Shown here one piece after another: positions 43,149-50,583 of a stretch of 64,000 bases of DNA. Both the position numbers and the translations under genes were made by a program. The stretch is from contig CAKSBP010000014.1 in the NCBI GenBank assembly GCA_934438135.1, positions 7,038-71,037 of the forward strand. Direction: 5' to 3'. This DNA is from an uncultured Clostridium sp. Its GTDB lineage: Bacteria; Bacillota; Clostridia; Lachnospirales; Lachnospiraceae. The number at the start of each line of letters is the position of its first letter. Positions within the stretch are counted from its first letter, which is position 1. The notes below the pieces were generated by a model. It was not told where the DNA came from. It ran no database searches and was given only the letters and a program-made list of their open reading frames with translations.

Positions 43149-43180
43149 AGACAGGTGAGATTATTCTTGCCTGTCTTTTT
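43149..43180 (+). terminator. Terminator of the S10-spc-alpha superoperon
   Basis: A 7-bp stem AGACAGG/CCTGTCT (43149-43155 with 43170-43176), a 14-base loop and five T, 15 bases after rplQ. Confidence 0.85.
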
Positions 43181-43206
43181 GTTATATAGAAGTTTTACCA
43201 AGGAAA

Positions 43207-43215
43207 TGTTATAAT
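43207..43215 (+). promoter_or_regulatory. Extended -10 promoter before ecfA1
   Basis: TGTTATAAT gives a perfect -10 with the TGn extension, 31 bases before ecfA1 and just after the rplQ terminator. No clear -35 box is present. Confidence 0.6.
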
Positions 43216-43245
43216 GACACAAGCGAAGATTGGGTGTGATAACAA

Positions 43246-44097
43246 ATGGAAATTATCAGAACAGATAAGTTAGGATTTGAATACGTCCGTAAAGATGAGA
43301 ATGGTGAGGTGGAAGCTGTCAAGCGAGCTGTGGATAACGTCACTATCTCTATAAGAAAAGGTGAGTTTGTTGCCATTTTAGGACACAATGGTTCCGGAAA
43401 ATCTACATTGGCAAAACAGTTAAATGCTATTTTGACACCAACAGAAGGAACTGTATGGGTGGATGGGATGGATACAAAAAAAGATGAGCATCTCTGGGAT
43501 ATCAGACAGACAGCGGGACTGGTATTTCAGAATCCAGATAACCAGCTGATTTCCAATGTAGTAGAAGAGGATGTTGGGTTTGGTCCAGAAAATCTTGGTG
43601 TACCGACAGAAGAAATCTGGAAAAGAGTAGAGCATAGCCTGAAATCAGTAGGTATGTATAAGTTTAGAAAGAAATCTCCCAATAGACTGTCTGGAGGGCA
43701 GAAACAGAGAGTTGCCATTGCTGGGATACTGGCGATGAAGCCCTCTTGTATTGTGTTAGATGAGCCAACGGCAATGCTTGACCCTAATGGACGAAAAGAG
43801 GTAATTGATGCACTACTCGAGTTAAATAGAGAAGAAAGGGTAACAGTTATTCTTATCACCCATTACATGGAGGAGGTCGTAAATGCGGATAAAGTCTTTG
43901 TAATGGATGAAGGAAAGGTTGTTATGGAGGGAACGCCAAAAGAAGTTTTTAAAGAGGTAGAAAAACTGAAGGAAATTCGACTGGATGTACCACAGGTTAC
44001 AGAACTGGCATATGAGTTAAGAAAAAGTGGATTAAAGTTGTCAGATGGTGTATTATCTATAGATGAACTTGTACAGCAGATTACAGCCTTAAAATAA
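43246..44097 (+). CDS. ecfA1: ECF transporter ATPase EcfA1
   Basis: One of two ATPases that power energy-coupling-factor vitamin and metal transporters. The 283 residues have Walker A GHNGSGKST (about 46-54), signature LSGGQKQR, Walker B CIVLDEPTAMLDP and the H-loop ITHYMEE. The N-terminal part has an inserted KDENGEVEAVKRAVD stretch common in EcfA1. There is little ribosome binding sequence before ATG 43246. ecfA2 follows after 11 bases and ecfT overlaps that. No substrate-binding S component is nearby, so the module is a shared one. Confidence 0.94.
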   Translation: MEIIRTDKLGFEYVRKDENGEVEAVKRAVDNVTISIRKGEFVAILGHNGSGKSTLAKQLNAILTPTEGTVWVDGMDTKKDEHLWDIRQTAGLVFQNPDNQLISNVVEEDVGFGPENLGVPTEEIWKRVEHSLKSVGMYKFRKKSPNRLSGGQKQRVAIAGILAMKPSCIVLDEPTAMLDPNGRKEVIDALLELNREERVTVILITHYMEEVVNADKVFVMDEGKVVMEGTPKEVFKEVEKLKEIRLDVPQVTELAYELRKSGLKLSDGVLSIDELVQQITALK

Positions 44098-44108
44098 GGA
44101 GTGGACTC

Positions 44109-44972
44109 ATGGCAATTGAATTAAAGAATGTGAAGTACGTCTATTCTCAGGGAACAGCATTTGAGAAGACGGCACTTTACGATATCAATTTAAATATAAA
44201 AGATGGTGAATTTATTGGATTAATCGGACATACGGGTTCCGGAAAATCAACCTTGACACAGCTGCTGAATGGTTTGGAAAAGGCCACAGAGGGAGACGTT
44301 TTATATGATGGAGAAAGTATTTACCAGACAGGATATAATAGAAAGGAACTCCGCAGCAATGTGGGACTTGTTTTTCAATATCCGGAACACCAACTGTTTG
44401 AAATTACGATTTTAAAGGATGTGGAATTCGGTCCTAAGAACTTAGGGCTTTCTGAACAGGAAGCGGAAGAGAGGGCTAGGAATGCATTGCTGCAGGTTGG
44501 ACTAGGAGAAGAGTTTTTTGAATTGTCTCCATTTGAACTATCCGGTGGACAAAAACGTCGTGTGGCAATTGCAGGTGTGCTTGCAATGAAGCCGAAAATA
44601 CTGATTTTAGATGAGCCAACAGCAGCACTTGATCCGAAGGGAAAGTATGAAATACTGGACTTAGTTAAAAAGCTTCAGAAGGAAAATAATATTACTGTTC
44701 TGCTTGTATCTCACAGCATGGAAGATGTAGCAAATTACGTTGATAGGATTCTGGTAATGGATGATGGACATCTTGCTTATGATGGAACACCAAAAGAGGT
44801 ATTCCACCACTATAAAGAACTGGAAAAGAAAGGACTGGCAGCACCACAGATTACGTATATTATGAACGGACTTAAAGAAGCTGGTATTCCAGTGAGAACA
44901 GATGCCATTACAGTGGAAGAAGCAAAGAATGAAATCCTAAAATGGGCAAGAAATGAGGGAATTATAAAATGA
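44109..44972 (+). CDS. ecfA2: ECF transporter ATPase EcfA2
   Basis: The second ATPase of the ECF module, 287 residues. Walker A is GHTGSGKST (40-48), the signature is LSGGQKRR, Walker B is ILILDEPTAALDP and the switch His is in VSHSMEDV. The Q-loop reads VFQYPEHQLFE, the form typical of EcfA2. It follows AAGGAGTG and overlaps ecfT by 4 bases. EcfA1, EcfA2 and EcfT form one complex in the membrane. Confidence 0.94.
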   Translation: MAIELKNVKYVYSQGTAFEKTALYDINLNIKDGEFIGLIGHTGSGKSTLTQLLNGLEKATEGDVLYDGESIYQTGYNRKELRSNVGLVFQYPEHQLFEITILKDVEFGPKNLGLSEQEAEERARNALLQVGLGEEFFELSPFELSGGQKRRVAIAGVLAMKPKILILDEPTAALDPKGKYEILDLVKKLQKENNITVLLVSHSMEDVANYVDRILVMDDGHLAYDGTPKEVFHHYKELEKKGLAAPQITYIMNGLKEAGIPVRTDAITVEEAKNEILKWARNEGIIK

Positions 44973-45778
44973 TACGAGATATTACAATTGGACAATATTA
45001 TCCAGCTGAATCGATTATTCATAGGCTGGATTCCCGTGTAAAGCTATCGGGTACCCTGCTTTATATTATTTCCTTGTTTACATTTCATAGCTTTAGTGGA
45101 TACATTGTTGCTGCCGCATTTTTGTTCGCAGTGATACGTATATCTAAGATACCATTTGGCTACATTGTAAAGGGACTGAAAAGTATTCTGTTTATTATGC
45201 TCTTTGCAATTGTATTTAACATATTCTTTTCAACGGGAGATACGGTGCTGATACACTATGGCATTATTAAGATTACGATGGAAGGCCTTAGGAATGCTGT
45301 ATTTATGGCTATCAGGCTGGTTCTTCTTGTAATCGGTTCTTCTCTGATGACATTTACAACAACACCTACACAGCTTACTGACGGTATTGAGAAGGCTTTG
45401 AAGCCACTAGAAAAGGTAAAAGTACCAGTGCATGAAATTGCAATGATGATGTCGATAGCACTTCGCTTTATTCCGATTTTATTAGAAGAGTTGGACAAAA
45501 TTATGAAAGCACAGACTGCAAGATGTGCAGATTTCGAAACGGGAAATTTATTTCAGCGTGCAAAATCCATGATACCTATTTTAGTACCGTTATTTATTTC
45601 GGCATTTCGCCGTGCCAATGATCTGGCTATGGCGATGGAAACAAGATGCTATCATGGCGGAGCGGGAAGAACAAAAATGAAACCACTGAAATATAAAAAT
45701 CGGGATATAAATGCATACATTGCAATTGTAGTGTATTTTATAGTTACTGTAATAGTTGGCCAAAACATTATGATTTAA
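44969..45778 (+). CDS. ecfT: ECF transporter transmembrane protein EcfT
   Basis: The shared membrane scaffold of ECF transporters, 269 residues. It has four to five hydrophobic segments in the first 130 residues and one at the C-terminus. The two coupling-helix motifs are present: ARCADFETG and, near residue 220, ETRCYHGGAGRT. These bind grooves in the two ATPases. The start overlaps ecfA2 as ATGA. The next gene, truA, follows after 21 bases, the standard Firmicutes order. Confidence 0.94.
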   Translation: MIRDITIGQYYPAESIIHRLDSRVKLSGTLLYIISLFTFHSFSGYIVAAAFLFAVIRISKIPFGYIVKGLKSILFIMLFAIVFNIFFSTGDTVLIHYGIIKITMEGLRNAVFMAIRLVLLVIGSSLMTFTTTPTQLTDGIEKALKPLEKVKVPVHEIAMMMSIALRFIPILLEELDKIMKAQTARCADFETGNLFQRAKSMIPILVPLFISAFRRANDLAMAMETRCYHGGAGRTKMKPLKYKNRDINAYIAIVVYFIVTVIVGQNIMI

Positions 45779-45799
45779 GTTAATAAAGGGTGAAAAGAG

Positions 45800-46540
45800 A
45801 TGAAACGAATTAAATTGATTGTGTCGTATGACGGTACCAATTATTGTGGATGGCAGCGTCAACCCAATGCGGTGACGGTAGAAGGTGTGATAAATAAGTA
45901 TTTGTCTGCACTTTTAAATGAAGAAATTCAGATAATCGGAGCGAGCCGGACAGATTCTGGAGTACATGCCCTTGGAAATGTTGCTGTTTTTGACTCAGAG
46001 ACAAGGATACCGGCAGAGAAAATTAGCTATGCGTTAAACCAGCGTCTGCCAGATGATATTGTAATCCAGAAATCTGAGGAAGTTCCATTAGATTTTCATC
46101 CACGGCATTGTGAGTGTTCCAAAACATATGAATATAAAATTTTAAATGCAGAATTTGATATTCCAACGGAACGTTTATATTCTTATTTTGTTTATAAAGA
46201 GTTGGATTTGGATAGAATGAAAAGAGCGGCATCTTATTTAGTGGGAGAACATGATTTTAAAAGTTTCTGTTCTACAGCAGCGGAAGTGGAGACTACTGTG
46301 CGTACTGTAAATTCCATTGAAATTAAAAAGGAAGGCAGAATCCTTCATATTTTTGTTAATGGAAATGGATTTTTATATAATATGGTAAGAATTATTGTTG
46401 GTACTCTGGTACAGGTCGGATTAGGACGAATTGATCCAGATAATGTGAAAGAAATTTTAAAGGCGAGAGACCGTGCCAAAGCTGGGCCAACGGCACCTGC
46501 CCATGGCTTACGATTAAACGCGATTATATACAGAAATTGA
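45800..46540 (+). CDS. truA: tRNA pseudouridine(38-40) synthase TruA
   Basis: Makes pseudouridine at positions 38-40 of tRNA anticodon arms. The 246 residues contain the start VSYDGTNYCGWQRQPN, the catalytic Asp in GASRTDSGVHALGNV (about residue 52) and the end GPTAPAHGLRLNAIIY. Length is normal. It shares the ecf transcription unit; a new promoter for rplM begins 12 bases after its stop. Confidence 0.96.
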   Translation: MKRIKLIVSYDGTNYCGWQRQPNAVTVEGVINKYLSALLNEEIQIIGASRTDSGVHALGNVAVFDSETRIPAEKISYALNQRLPDDIVIQKSEEVPLDFHPRHCECSKTYEYKILNAEFDIPTERLYSYFVYKELDLDRMKRAASYLVGEHDFKSFCSTAAEVETTVRTVNSIEIKKEGRILHIFVNGNGFLYNMVRIIVGTLVQVGLGRIDPDNVKEILKARDRAKAGPTAPAHGLRLNAIIYRN

Positions 46541-46551
46541 ATACAAAGGTA

Positions 46552-46580
46552 TTGACACGTCAAAAACGTTGTCGTATAAT
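46552..46580 (+). promoter_or_regulatory. Strong sigma-A promoter of rplM-rpsI
   Basis: TTGACA at 46552-46557 and TATAAT at 46575-46580 with a 17-base spacer: a perfect consensus, 186 bases before rplM. Confidence 0.94.
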
Positions 46581-46589
46581 ATTTAAATG

Positions 46590-46713
46590 TGACAAGTGCG
46601 TAGAACTATGCCTCTTATGTTGCATGAAATGTAATATTTGTGTAACATACAAGTGAGGATATGCATAAGTGCGATGAAAAAATACTAAATCCATGCCCCG
46701 GTAATAGTATTTT
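46590..46713 (+). promoter_or_regulatory. L13-type leader before rplM
   Basis: A long compound hairpin joins ATGC/GCAT (46608-46611 with 46663-46666), CCTC/GAGG (46611-46614 with 46655-46658) and ATGTT/AACAT (46617-46621 with 46644-46648). AGTGCG motifs flank it on both sides. A second stem AAAATACTA/TAGTATTTT (46679-46687 with 46705-46713) follows. Firmicutes are known to have an autoregulatory L13 leader at this place, and the layout fits. Assignment to that family is by position and shape, without a covariance search. Confidence 0.7.
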
Positions 46714-46765
46714 AACATATATATTTTAAAGATTAATTTAGATAGTTTTCCAAGGAGGTTAACCC

Positions 46766-47206
46766 ATGAAAAGTTATATGGCTAGTACAGCTACAGTTGA
46801 AAGAAAATGGTATGTTGTTGATGCATCTGGACAGACTTTAGGTCGTCTTTCTTCTGAAATTGCAATGGTTTTAAGAGGTAAAAACAAACCAACTTATACA
46901 CCACACATCGATACAGGTGATAACGTAATCGTTATCAATGCAGATAAAATCAAAGTTACTGGTAAGAAAATGGATCAGAAAATCTACTACAACCACAGTG
47001 ATTATGTTGGTGGTATGAAAGAAACTACTTTAAAAGAAATGATGGCTAAAAAGCCTGAAAATGTTATTTACCTTGCAGTTAAAGGTATGCTTCCAAAAGG
47101 ACCTTTAGGAAGATCCATGATTAAGAAGTTACACGTTTATGCAGGTCCAGAACATGATCATGCAGCTCAGAAACCAGAAGTTTACGAAATTAAAAGTAGA
47201 TATTAA
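46766..47206 (+). CDS. rplM: 50S ribosomal protein L13 (uL13)
   Basis: An early 50S assembly protein. The 146 residues have the family core WYVVDASGQTLGRLSSEIA, RGKNKPTYTPHIDTGDNVIV and GMLPKGPLGRSM. AAGGAGG precedes the ATG. It shares a strong promoter and a structured leader with rpsI, the usual pair. Confidence 0.97.
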   Translation: MKSYMASTATVERKWYVVDASGQTLGRLSSEIAMVLRGKNKPTYTPHIDTGDNVIVINADKIKVTGKKMDQKIYYNHSDYVGGMKETTLKEMMAKKPENVIYLAVKGMLPKGPLGRSMIKKLHVYAGPEHDHAAQKPEVYEIKSRY

Positions 47207-47233
47207 TTAGAGCGGTGAAAGGAGGAAATAACA

Positions 47234-47626
47234 TTGGCTAAAGCAAGATATTACGGAACAGGTAGAAGAAAAAGCAGTGTTGCTAGAGTATATTTAGTAC
47301 CAGGTACAGGTAAAGTTACTATTAATAAGAGAGACATGGACGAATATTTTGGTCTTGAGACCTTAAAATTAGTTGTTCGTCAGCCATTAGAGTTAACAGA
47401 AACAGCTGATAAGTTTGATGTATTAGTAAATGTTCACGGTGGTGGATTTACAGGACAGGCTGGAGCTATTCGTCACGGTATTTCCAGAGCTTTATTACAG
47501 GCAGACGGAGATTATCGTCCAGCACTTAAGAAAGCTGGTTTCTTAACAAGAGATCCTCGTATGAAAGAAAGAAAGAAATATGGTCTTAAAGCAGCTCGTC
47601 GTGCACCACAGTTCTCAAAGAGATAG
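47234..47626 (+). CDS. rpsI: 30S ribosomal protein S9 (uS9)
   Basis: S9 reaches the P-site tRNA with its C-terminal tail. The 130 residues begin MAKARYYGTGRRKSSVARVYL and end KYGLKAARRAPQFSKR, the expected tail. Translation starts at TTG 47234, preceded by AAAGGAGG. It is the last core gene before the accessory region. Confidence 0.97.
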   Translation: MAKARYYGTGRRKSSVARVYLVPGTGKVTINKRDMDEYFGLETLKLVVRQPLELTETADKFDVLVNVHGGGFTGQAGAIRHGISRALLQADGDYRPALKKAGFLTRDPRMKERKKYGLKAARRAPQFSKR

Positions 47627-47660
47627 TCTGCGGTTTACGGAGAGATTATATTGCAAATTC

Positions 47661-47695
47661 AAAACCTCTCAGGCATTTGCCTGGGAGGTTTTTTT
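47661..47695 (+). terminator. Terminator of rplM-rpsI
   Basis: A stem of AACCTCTCAGGC with GCCTGGGAGGTT (one G-U pair) closes the tetraloop ATTT (47675-47678) and ends in seven T. The last T is directly followed by an ISL3-like end sequence. Confidence 0.95.
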
Positions 47696-48210
47696 GGCTT
47701 TATGTCAAGTGTTGGGCTGTTTTTATATTTGAACTAAATTCACCTGTTTTTGGGCATGACAAATAAACCTCTGTGCCAGTCTGTAATTATTTATTATTGA
47801 ATCCTTCTGTAACACCGTTTGTAAGCCCATACTTAAAAGCGTTAAGTATGTATTTTGCCCAACGTCGATAAGTAGCTGCGTATTTCTTAAACTCTTTTAT
47901 TCCAAAGCTTTCCTTAGTTTATCATGATACAACAGCATCAAATCACATGCCTGTCTATTCTCATCCTTCAGCTTATCATAACGTGTTAGTATCAGCTTAT
48001 GGCTACGCTTGTAGTAATTACAAAGAGTAGCAGGCATTGTCTTCGGCATCCTGTAATAATGAATGCTCTTAGTTAATGAGTCGCAGTTAGGGCACTTCTG
48101 TTCCTTAGCCTTAGTATGAATAAAAATCTTTACATAATTATCTGCATGAATAATATTTTTTACTTTTATCTTTTTAAATTAAGTAATTTATTGATACAAT
48201 GATTATGCAT
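47696..48210 (-). mobile_element. Relic of an ISL3-family insertion sequence
   Basis: The left boundary GGCTTTATGTCAAGTGTTGG (47696-47715) resembles the terminal repeat of ISL3 elements, which typically begin GGCTNTNTGTCAA. It abuts the rpsI terminator exactly. Inside lies a broken transposase on the minus strand. No matching repeat was found at the other end, so the element is truncated and cannot move by itself. Confidence 0.65.
47787..48210 (-). pseudogene. ISL3-family transposase remnant
   Basis: Read leftward from 48210, the pieces are MHNHCINKLLNLK, a frameshift, then IKVKNIIHADNYVKIFI, the zinc finger CPNCDSLTKSIHYYR, and a stop after LRKALE. A further shifted piece reads RRWAKYILNAFKYGLTNG and EGFNNK, which is the C-terminal catalytic region of ISL3 transposases. 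A complete transposase has some 400 codons; here about 140 remain, so the middle with most catalytic residues is deleted. Confidence 0.75.
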
Positions 48211-48567
48211 TTGTTGCACCTACGAGTGATTTGTTTTCTAGACTGGTACTTGGAGGTATTTTTATTATAAAGAAAAGTGCTAGAGTTGTGAATGGATCCA
48301 TTTACATACCCCAACATTTATTATAAAGCCGGAAAAGTTTATAAAATAATTTAAATAGAAATTAGCATACAGAATAAGATAGAAGAAAATGATATAAAAG
48401 ACGTTTTTTGGAGAACATTGGGACTCTGAAAAGCGTTTTTTAATGTAAAAAATAGAATGTCTAAGAAACAGAAAAATACGCAAAGAAAGGCGTCAAATTG
48501 CCGTAAATCAGGCATTTTTGCTGTAATGTATAATTACCATACAAAAATTGCAGAGGAGGTATGTAGT
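48211..48567. other. Intergenic region without recognisable gene
   Basis: A 357-base A/T-rich stretch between the ISL3 relic and the small XRE gene. A leftward frame of 67 codons has no ribosome binding site or known motif. TATAAT at 48529-48534 may be the -10 box of the XRE gene, but no -35 box is clear. Confidence 0.5.
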
Positions 48568-48756
48568 ATGGAAATTTTAATATGGCAAAAGAGGATGGAA
48601 CGGAATCTGACGCTGGTGCAGCTTGCTGAATTAACGGGGATTAGCAAGAGTGAACTGAATGCAATTGAAAATGGAAAAGTGAGTCCTAGAATTGATACCT
48701 TGGAGCAGATTGCAGATGGGCTTGGGCTCACTTTATTTGATTTAATCCAAATTTGA
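48568..48756 (+). CDS. Small XRE-family DNA-binding protein
   Basis: A 62-residue protein that is almost only a Cro/C1-type helix-turn-helix: LTLVQLAELTGISKSELNAIENGKVSPRIDTLEQIADGLGL. ATG 48568 follows GAGGAGGT with 7-base spacing; 37 open codons upstream have no site. The form is that of single-domain phage or plasmid regulators. It opens a small cluster of phage-like genes downstream of the IS relic. Its operator and partner are unknown. Confidence 0.8.
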   Translation: MEILIWQKRMERNLTLVQLAELTGISKSELNAIENGKVSPRIDTLEQIADGLGLTLFDLIQI

Positions 48757-48864
48757 AAGCCGATATGTCATAAAAAATCCGAAAAAAAGGAATTATGTGT
48801 CTGAAATATACACAGCATCAAAGAAAGAGGTATAATAAATAAAAATAGACGTGAGGGGATTAAT

Positions 48865-48972
48865 ATGGAAGACATTAAAGAAAAAATTATTGAGTTAATA
48901 GAGGGAATAGACGACCGGGACAAACTGAACATGATATATCAGCTTATCCGCGGAATAAAGAGCAGCAAATAG
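48865..48972 (+). CDS. Very small protein of unknown function (35 residues)
   Basis: A short gene from ATG 48865 with GAGGGG about 6 bases upstream. The product begins MEDIKEKIIELIEGIDDRDK and ends IRGIKSSK. It looks like one amphipathic helix-turn-helix pair with charged ends. The stop codon falls within a hairpin AGCAGC-aaata-GCTGCT followed by four T (48961-48981), a probable terminator. The good binding site and the terminator support expression. It stands next to a divergent-type repressor gene in a phage-like setting. Confidence 0.55.
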   Translation: MEDIKEKIIELIEGIDDRDKLNMIYQLIRGIKSSK

Positions 48973-49009
48973 CTGCTTTTTATATGATAGGGAACTTCTT
49001 GCTTTCAAA

Positions 49010-49387
49010 TCAATTGTCTTTTCCAGATAGGGCATCTACAAATTTCTTAATAACAGCCCAGTCTTTTTCGGTAAATTCTTCAGAAAGCCGGCTTAATGTG
49101 AGAAATGTATTTTTTACAAAGTCGGGGGCATTTGGCAGTGTTTTTCCGATAAGATATGCAGTTTCTTCATCTGGTGACAGTTTATTAAACATCTCACCAT
49201 CACCGGTTCTTAGCCATGTTTCATTTACATTAAATTCTCGGCATATAGAAAGGATAGACTGTTCTGAAATGTTGCAGTTACCGCATTCCATTTTTGAAAT
49301 CGCAGAGCGGGTAACCCCGATTCGGGCACCAAATTTTTCTGCACTAAGATTTAATGTATTCCTAATTTGTCGAATTCGTTCATTCAA
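49010..49387 (-). CDS. XRE-family phage-type repressor
   Basis: A 125-residue leftward protein. The helix-turn-helix is at residues 12-60 (LSAEKFGARIGVTRSAISKMECG, ISEQSILSICREFNVNETWLRTG), followed by a short helical C-terminal part. This is the layout of lambda-Cro/SinR-like repressors of prophages and conjugative elements. It faces away from the two genes to its right, as a repressor beside early genes would. The region between 49388 and 49572 probably holds the operator. Confidence 0.8.
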   Translation of the reverse strand: MNERIRQIRNTLNLSAEKFGARIGVTRSAISKMECGNCNISEQSILSICREFNVNETWLRTGDGEMFNKLSPDEETAYLIGKTLPNAPDFVKNTFLTLSRLSEEFTEKDWAVIKKFVDALSGKDN

Positions 49388-49572
49388 TATAATGACACCA
49401 CTTTTCCTGTTTTTAGGAATATTATAGCGTAGAGTGTAGAATAGTTCAACATACTAAGGGAAAGAATATTGACAAAGTTGAATGTGTCACATATAATGTT
49501 GAATTAAGATACATAAATGTAAAATATCTGCACAAAAGATATAGAAAAATTGAACATGAGAGGAGTGGGAGA

Positions 49573-49647
49573 ATGTCGGATGATAATGGGAAAATAACAA
49601 CATTTCAGTATGACAATACATTAGAGGCGACAAAGGGGGATTTTTAA
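49573..49647 (+). CDS. Tiny open reading frame (24 residues), possible leader peptide
   Basis: ATG 49573 follows AGGAGTGGGAG, a usable binding site. The 24 codons (starting MSDDNGKITTFQYDN) end 2 bases before the next gene, whose own binding site AAAGGGGG lies inside this frame. The spacing suggests translational coupling. Nothing similar is known to me. Confidence 0.45.
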   Translation: MSDDNGKITTFQYDNTLEATKGDF

Positions 49648-49649
49648 TA

Positions 49650-50195
49650 ATGGATGCAGAGGAAAAGACAGGAGAGTCAGCAGCAAAAGTTACTCTTTCT
49701 GTAAAAGAGCTGGAAGCGATGATACAAAAAACAGCTAAAGAGACAGTAAAAGAATTAAGAAAGGAAGAAAAGCGCCAAAGAAAGCATACAAAATATCAGG
49801 ATACGATTAGTTTGATGCGATGTTATCGTGATGCAGTATTTCATATTGAGCATATGACGAGTGAAGGATTTCAGCTTCCACTAGAAGGGATGAGAGAAGA
49901 ACAGAAGGAAATATATCTGCGGAGTGTTCGAAGAACTCGGTTTAAGACAATGCTGATGACTGCCAATATTGATAAAGTAATTGATGAAATGGCAAAACGC
50001 AGGACAGCTGCTGGAAGAGAATTAGAATTTCGAGTATTTGATATGTACTTTATGCAAGGCATGACCTATGAACAGATTATTGAACAGGTTGAAAGAGAGA
50101 CTGGAGAGCGGCTGGGGAAAAATACACCGAGACGCTGGGTAATGGGAATTATTGAAGAAATGGATGTTATGCTTTGGGGACTGGAAGAAGATTAG
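49650..50195 (+). CDS. Phage-type sigma-like or late regulator protein
   Basis: A 181-residue protein with a highly charged coiled N-terminal half (KELRKEEKRQRKHTKYQ). The C-terminal part resembles the sigma region 4 or ArpU/RinA-like helix-turn-helix: FRVFDMYFMQGMTYEQIIEQVERETGERLGKNTPRRWVMGIIEEM. In prophages of Clostridia, proteins of this size and layout control late genes. No structural phage genes follow, only a structured RNA region. The exact family could not be fixed by eye. Confidence 0.6.
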   Translation: MDAEEKTGESAAKVTLSVKELEAMIQKTAKETVKELRKEEKRQRKHTKYQDTISLMRCYRDAVFHIEHMTSEGFQLPLEGMREEQKEIYLRSVRRTRFKTMLMTANIDKVIDEMAKRRTAAGRELEFRVFDMYFMQGMTYEQIIEQVERETGERLGKNTPRRWVMGIIEEMDVMLWGLEED

Positions 50196-50244
50196 GGTGA
50201 AAATGTGGTAAAAATCTGGGGTTTTTGAAAAGGGTATTAAGAGG

Positions 50245-50427
50245 TATACTAACAACATAAGAACGGCGGAGGGAAATAAGCCGTTGTTCTTATCACTTAC
50301 CGTCGCTGCATGGTTTTAAAGGGGGGCCGGCAGAGGCGGTTTGTAGGGAGAATGCGACGAACAATTAGAATAAAATCCTTAGAATGGGAAAAGTACACTT
50401 AGGACAGCTAGGTGTGCTTTTCTTTTG
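50245..50427 (+). ncRNA. Candidate small structured RNA
   Basis: Between the sigma-like gene and the protease lies a segment with TATACT (50245-50250), a stem ATAAG-AACGGC/GCCGTT-CTTAT (50257-50293), a long-range stem CGTCGC/GCGACG (50301-50306 with 50354-50359) enclosing GGGGGGCCGG, and a strong terminator (50388-50427). No open frame of note spans it. GC content is above that of the flanks. The -35 box is weak (TTGAAA, 14-base spacer), so the start is uncertain. Confidence 0.5.
50388..50427 (+). terminator. Terminator of the candidate small RNA
   Basis: An 11-bp stem GAAAAGTACAC/GTGTGCTTTTC with one G-U pair, a 13-base loop, and the T-rich tail TTTTG. Confidence 0.8.
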
Positions 50428-50583
50428 TCAATTACTGTTTTTAGTGGATATCTAATTGAAAGTATTTATGTAATGGGATATTTTCCAGGCAGCAGTATGA
50501 AGCGAACCTGACAACGAATTCCTCTTTTTGTGGAAATTCGTTGCCTACGGTTCTTTTATATATAAAATAAATTAAAATAATGA

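Noticed and set aside
48280..48483. Leftward frame of 67 codons after the IS relic
   Set aside because: No ribosome binding site and composed of A/T-rich low-information codons.
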